Assembly (NCBI GenBank): GCA_963576785.1
Contig: OY756150.1
Location: forward strand, 124,001-188,000
Source: Chlorophyllum brunneum
Taxonomy: Eukaryota; Basidiomycota; Agaricomycetes; Agaricales; Agaricaceae
Length of the DNA stretch: 64,000 bases
Direction: 5' to 3'
Shown here: one piece after another, positions 59,020 through 64,000 of the stretch
Layout: every line of letters begins with the position of its first letter
How positions within the stretch are numbered: the first letter of the stretch is position 1
Made by a program: the position numbers and the translations under genes
Notes under the pieces: generated by a model
Seen by the model: only the letters and a program-made list of their open reading frames with translations
What the model was told of the DNA's origin: nothing
Database searches by the model: none

Positions 59020-60605
59020 TGCCTTGGCCGCGGCTAGGCGAATTGAAGCTACTTTGAAGCCGTCGTGAGTAACCCCTATGGTTAATCACGTGATGTGATG
59101 TTGGGTTACCTGGCCTTGGTAGCCTGTGCTAGATCCGATAATGTCATTAGATACCATAGCGGGAGAGGTTGTTGGCGTATATAGGATAAACAGACATGAG
59201 AACAACCTCATCTCAGAGTCTCCTAATACATAGCAGGTGCCTGAGGCGAAGGCCGGGTGTAGCCTCTCCCTAGAGTGACCGGAATGCCAGTGTGGGTAAG
59301 GTTCTTAGAAACGGGGGAATCACGGGTAGGAGATGCATACTTAGATGCACCCACCACAATAGGTGACACCGGGTAAGACACTAGTGTTCCATTCTAAAGA
59401 GTTTCTTATTGACCGCTCAAATACTCAGTGTGTCCTCATGAACTCCGTTTTGATAGCTGAGATCATGTTCCTGGTTTCGGAGGGATGGAAAATGAGCCGC
59501 TTTCGGAAGACGATAGAAATTTGCCACAGCTTCTCGGAGCGCAACAGAGAACTGGCTAATCCCGCAATGAGAGTCCCGTTTTGACGCCACAATCGCGGAA
59601 CACCGATTCCGGAGGTAGGTCTAGTTGTTTTTGCCACACCATGTATCACTCCGTTTTGTGATTGTCCCAATACACCCGGTTCAACTGACAGTATTTGAAT
59701 GTATTCAAGCTGGGTAAGTATGGAACCGTTCTGATACAGACCATTCCAGGCCATTGGCAGAACATTTCCCCGCTCACCGTCATATCGTCTGTTTTATTTG
59801 TGGAGGGTTTGCCACACAACCCACGTCGCTTAATAATATCACTACTTGTGCCTTGAATCCGCACCAGGTGGCTAATTTCCAAGTTGCCCATAGTGAGTTG
59901 CCCGATTGGAGACATTGTGCAATTGGTCAGGTGCCAGTATGTTCAGCGAACCAGAGGTACAAGCAAAAAAACAGGCGCAATTCTCATACTTCCGTGGTCT
60001 GAGCATAAGGAAGAGTAATCTTGTTCTTGTTATAGTCAAGGGTTGAATGTATAAGGTGGGTGAGTGATATCATTAATTGAGCGCTTGAGCGTCGGGGGAC
60101 TGTGTCTTCATAAAACCTGGCACAGGGTCATTCCCACATGGCCCTGCCCATCGCACTAATCCCAGTCACCGAATACCCACCATAAATTATCACAAGCTCG
60201 AACCACAGGAGGGTCTTGGAGATTGTCAGGAGCAACAGGAGCCCTGGCAGTAATTTTTGGGTGATATATGACGAGAGGAACATCTGAATCAATGGACTAC
60301 TTCATCCGAGAAGCAATAATGTTCGTAAGAGTTCCATACTTCCTGAGTGCTAGTCATGGCCATTAGTTCACGAGTCGAGGCGAGATTCACGGTCGGGATG
60401 AGCTCTGGCACTCAGTGCAGTATTTAGGGTAATCAAAGACAACTGTTCAGTTCATTTAACATGTCCTAGCATACAGCATAACACTTGGGTAGACTACGGT
60501 CGATGTAAATTTATCAAAATGTTAGGAACAGGAAAAATCGGAAGGAGGTGACAGGGCAATGAACGTCAAAACGGGCATCCAGTCTAACACCAGGAATAGT
60601 AACAG
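59020..60605. other. Intergenic region between L2 and L3
   Basis: The first ~170 bp (promoter side of L2) resemble the promoter side of L3 (63151-63345), and the last ~400 bp resemble the 3' flank of L2. The remaining ~1 kb is unique. A 109-codon ATG frame on the minus strand (59425-59754) is unsupported by any motif or splice evidence. Confidence 0.4.
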
Positions 60606-63150
60606 TTACTCGATATACATCCTTCTGTGAGGAATAATGTCCCCACCAGTATCCCCCTCCCTATCTGCCTGTACCTCAGGGATATCTTGCTTCTGTTTCG
60701 ATTTCTTGCTTGGCTTCATACCTTTGGCGCCTGTGCCCTCTGTATACTCATCATCGTCCTTTGGCTTCCGCTGGCGTTTCTGAGGTGCTTCAGCTTGGGT
60801 GAAAGGATCATCGAGAGTAGACGGGGCCCTCAATTCGAGAAGCTCAGCCTGCTTCGAAGTCCTGATGTCAAGATGGAGATACTTGAGACTCCTCCACACC
60901 AAAATATACATGCGCGCAAGTTCTTCTTCGGGTATTGTGTCCTTGTGATAAGCCTGGAACAAAGTAGCACAGATATTCTTGATTACCGCAGGAGCGATAT
61001 GCTGGAGGGTTGGATGTATACTGTCCTGGAGGCGCTGCTGTGGAGGGTCTAGGATAAATTGTTCGCGCTCGCGGCTGGGAAGGGCAGAATCAGTGAAAAG
61101 CGGAGCCCCGAGTTGATGCGCTGGTTCGTATTTGACGCGGCAGAGCAGAATCCATACGATAATCCAGAAGAGTGATTCTACGTCATGTGGGAATATGTAC
61201 CTCAGAGGTGCTTTATTGTTCTTTCTGTGATCGGTTTGTAGGTCCGGAACGCTGAGGAGACTGCTGAGATTGTCTGGGTAGTCGAGGTCAACTATATTCT
61301 GTGGAGGATAATAGAGCCTCCACCCTCTGTGGATCTCAAGAGGCATAAAATACGGCGTTCCCTGGATAATTCATCAGGCAGCTGATACCAGATACAGTGA
61401 TAATTCTATACCGTTTTTGGGTCACGACTGACCTTCCTGTCCTGGTCGTCGAAATCCTGTGCATACTCCAGATCGCTCAGCTTGCCTCTGAGCGTACCAT
61501 CTCTCTCTTTCACCAAAATGATATTTCCTGGGCTGACGTCCCGATGGACCCAGCGAGCCAGATACAGGAGGACCAATGCTGAATGCACGTAAGGTATGTT
61601 TTTACATCATCATGCAACAAACAAAACGCACCAATGAAAGAATCACATACTGCGCTGATTGAGCCAGCCAGAGTGGATTCACGATGTAGAGGATGGCCAA
61701 CGTCACTGTAAACGAGGCGATAGTGTTGTTTAACTTTGTACTCGCGGGGAATCCTATTTGTTGTGTTTTGCCCTTCCGTCCTTACTTCAAAATCAGATGA
61801 CGGTTGAGATTGTGTTGAACCAGGAATGACATTTTTCAAGGTGGGAGCGCTGGCAGATGTTGACGGCTCGAGAAGACCTGGAACGTGTTTAGCAGGTTTT
61901 GCCACAGGTTTGGTTTTCTCCAGCAACCTGTCATGATCAATTCCCATAAAGTAACGCCTACAGTTCTGGAGCGCAGCGTCAATGTCTTGCTTGAACTGTC
62001 CAGTGGCCCACGTGTAGTCGGACTCTCGAACCCGACTCAAGCGGTCGAAGATTGCCTCCTGTATTTCTTTCTCCGTGAGGGACCCCTCGTTCAGCCATAC
62101 ATCCTTTACGACAACCTCTGATCCATCACCTATAACCCTCCCAAGTTCTCTAACCGATGGACCCTTGACTTCGACAGCCTTCCAAACACGCGACTTTCGA
62201 CCTGTGATACAAAGAACACGGGGATTGTAGATCAGCTCGGTCGTCCTGAAATATCTCGGAGCTTCCTTTGTCCCCAGTTCATATATGTAGCGCCATTTTC
62301 CCTTGTACTGGACTCGATGAATCGTTTGGTCATATCCGAGTTCTTCCGGTGTTGCGTAGAGGAGAGACAAGAAGACACGGATACATGTTTTGATGTCCTA
62401 TGAAATTATGTGAGATGAGAAAAATGAAAGAAGGACCAGAAACACCTTTGTGAAATCAAGAGGTTTTGACTTGACCGAGTGTGAGCGAGAAAAGTACCAT
62501 AACGACATTATGTTGTCCTCAATTGTGATCTACCAGATCATCAGGGACCCACACGCCCGGAAATACTGATGACATACACCATACATCCATCCACGACGAG
62601 GATCATCATTCATAATATGACTAACTGCTGACACCAGTTTTTCGCGGTCCTGCAGCTCAATGTAAGAAGAATATGTATGATTTCCGGGGCAACCAAAACT
62701 CACATCAAGAAAGTCCTCCTCTGTGTTGTTCTTCTTGAATTCCATCGTTACTGCTGTTTCCGCTGAGATAGGAGCATCTTTACAAGGAGTGGATCCGCGA
62801 GCAATGACCCCATCAACCTTGAAATTAGAACCCCGGATTTCTCCGGTCATATACTGTCCTGGGCATTCTCTGTAATGGAATTCCCGCTTGCGTGAGCCAG
62901 TAGGACATTCAACTTCACTTAACCCCCCGAAAATGCTATCCAACCCTTTGAATACAGATTGTTCTATTCCGTGAATTCCCGAAGGTGGGGTCTGATAGGC
63001 ATTCCAAACGTCATCTTCGCCTGATTCGATAAGTTCGCCCTTTTCTTTCAGGTACTGAAGCGCATTTCCAACCCATTGTGAGCTTGGTGAAAAGGGGAGG
63101 TAGTGTTCCAAGAAATTATCCAGGGGGCATTCGAGCATTTCGTCCTTCAT
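60606..63150 (-). CDS. Long FunK1-type protein kinase L3 (intact)
   Basis: FunK1 is a fungus-specific, eukaryotic-like Ser/Thr kinase family expanded in mushroom-forming fungi; substrates are unknown. Six exons (63150-62704, 62649-62578, 62529-62446, 62397-61632, 61578-61433, 61361-60606) join in frame to 756 residues, using introns of 48-71 bp. The N-terminal half holds the FunK1-specific region with YFSRSHSVKS. The kinase core has WVHRDVSPGNIIL (catalytic Asp), GKLSDLEYA (DFG equivalent with Asp), GTPYFMPLEIHRG (activation/APE region) and FPHDVESLFWIIVWILL. The C-terminus is acidic then Lys-rich (APQKRQRKPKDDDEY, PSKKSKQKQDIPE), a likely nuclear signal. The reading frame continues open upstream of the ATG for about 30 codons, so an extra 5' exon is possible. 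Confidence 0.82.
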
Positions 63151-64000
63151 TGCCTGGACCGTAGCTGGGCGAGTTGAGGTTACTTTGAAGGCATCACCAC
63201 GCTTCTTGTCCTTTCGTGGCGTAAGCCTTCATGACATGAGCTAATCACGTGATATTCATTTAAGGCAGCTTGGCTTACTCAGGTTTTGGGGAGCTTGTGC
63301 TAGACCTGAAAATGTCGTTAGATGCCATAGCGAGAGATGTTGTTGACAAACCCCTGCTGCGCTTCTTGTTGAGACATGACTGGAGTAGGATTTAGGGAGA
63401 GAAATTGAGGGAGAGAAACAAAACCACTGAGAGAAGTGATGAATCCAAGGAAAGTGAGGGGGCCATTCCTTTTAACGAGAATTAAGTCAATAGCGACAAG
63501 AGCCGACTGGGTGCATATAACAATAACATGAACCAGAAGAATTAACATGATTGAAAGTGGCAATGGCCTACAATCATTTGATTACCAGCTGGCAGTCGCA
63601 CACACGGGGAATTCTCCATCCCTCAACACATTCATAATTGTCTCCCTACAGACAGGTCAAAATCAGCTTACTCCGCCCGATGGGATTCTGTAAGAGTCTT
63701 CATATTTCCCAAATGGTCAAAATTCCAGGACCCAAGAAGAGTGTAGGTGATGTTAATGAAACCACACATTCACCCATAACATACCGGGGATCGATACCCA
63801 CTATTAATTTATTGATACAGATGGATTCCATTCTACAAATTCATTCTAAGTGAGTTTCGATTATCCATTCCCTTTTATATATTCCCCAGATATTTTCTGA
63901 CTGTTAGGAAGAGGTTGATATGCCGGATCCTTAGAATTGTACCCACTGGATCATGATGAACAGGTGGCTGGATCAATTCTTGACCATTTATCTCAGCTAT
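63151..64000. other. L3 promoter side and possible membrane-protein exon
   Basis: About 63151-63345 is the duplicated promoter flank of the long kinases. Beyond it, a minus-strand open frame from an ATG at 63546-63548 to 63318 is strongly hydrophobic (LILLVHVIVICTQSALVAIDLILV, then LGFITSLSGFVSL), with two likely membrane helices. More coding-like sequence lies upstream on the same strand near 63700-63830. It may be the 3' end of a multi-pass membrane protein gene that continues past the window. I could not fix exons. Confidence 0.35.

Noticed and set aside
59425..59754. 109-codon minus-strand gene between L2 and L3
   Set aside because: An ATG frame of this length is expected by chance in ~1 kb of intergenic DNA, and nothing else supports it.

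Overview
The window looks like nuclear DNA of a filamentous basidiomycete, most likely an Agaricomycete. Genes are dense and carry many short introns (about 46-78 bp, usually GTRNGT...YAG). The contents are typical of mushroom-forming fungi: fungus-specific FunK1-type protein kinases in many copies, an F-box/leucine-rich-repeat protein, a Ste6-like ABC exporter, an ERT1/AcuK-type zinc-cluster regulator, a CE4 chitin deacetylase and a GH1 beta-glucosidase. I saw no rRNA, tRNA or CRISPR array. No species can be named from the sequence alone.

Region 1 (1-26.4 kb) is a decaying segmental-duplication cluster. Its unit is a peroxin-3 (PEX3) gene on the + strand facing a short FunK1 kinase gene on the - strand, with the two stop codons about 160 bp apart. 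I find one PEX3 with an intact predicted reading frame (3771-5872), one nearly full-length copy broken by two frameshifts (16040-18139), and at least seven partial relics. Six kinase copies (F1-F6) are mostly truncated, stop-interrupted or changed at catalytic residues, and they are mosaics of each other. The interior of the cluster is bracketed by a ~2.2 kb inverted repeat (about 70-2254 and 22683-24850). The repeat carries an unknown lysine-rich-tail gene, intact on the left and missing its first exon on the right.

Region 2 (26.6-38 kb) holds a complete 1487-aa Ste6/MDR-type ABC transporter, a broken long FunK1 kinase (L1), a truncated F-box/LRR relic joined to the end of L1, a full F-box/LRR gene, and a small scrap of the ABC transporter about 6 kb downstream of its parent.

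Region 3 (38-46.8 kb) is sparser. It has two unrecognised relics (one GC-rich and frameshifted), a perfect 37-bp-arm hairpin, two small spliced genes of unknown function and a hormone-sensitive-lipase-type alpha/beta hydrolase.

Region 4 (46.8-55.8 kb) looks like ordinary, well-kept genome. It has a Gfo/Idh/MocA oxidoreductase and a GH1 beta-glucosidase diverging from a 487-bp shared promoter region, then an ERT1-like regulator of carbon metabolism and a chitin deacetylase that converge. All four have roles in carbohydrate or cell-wall metabolism, but a functional link is inference only.

Region 5 (56-64 kb) has two tandem long FunK1 kinases (L2, L3) on the - strand, paralogous to L1. L3 is intact (756 aa). 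L2 has a single-base frameshift. L1 has three lesions. The three copies show stepwise decay of one duplicated gene.
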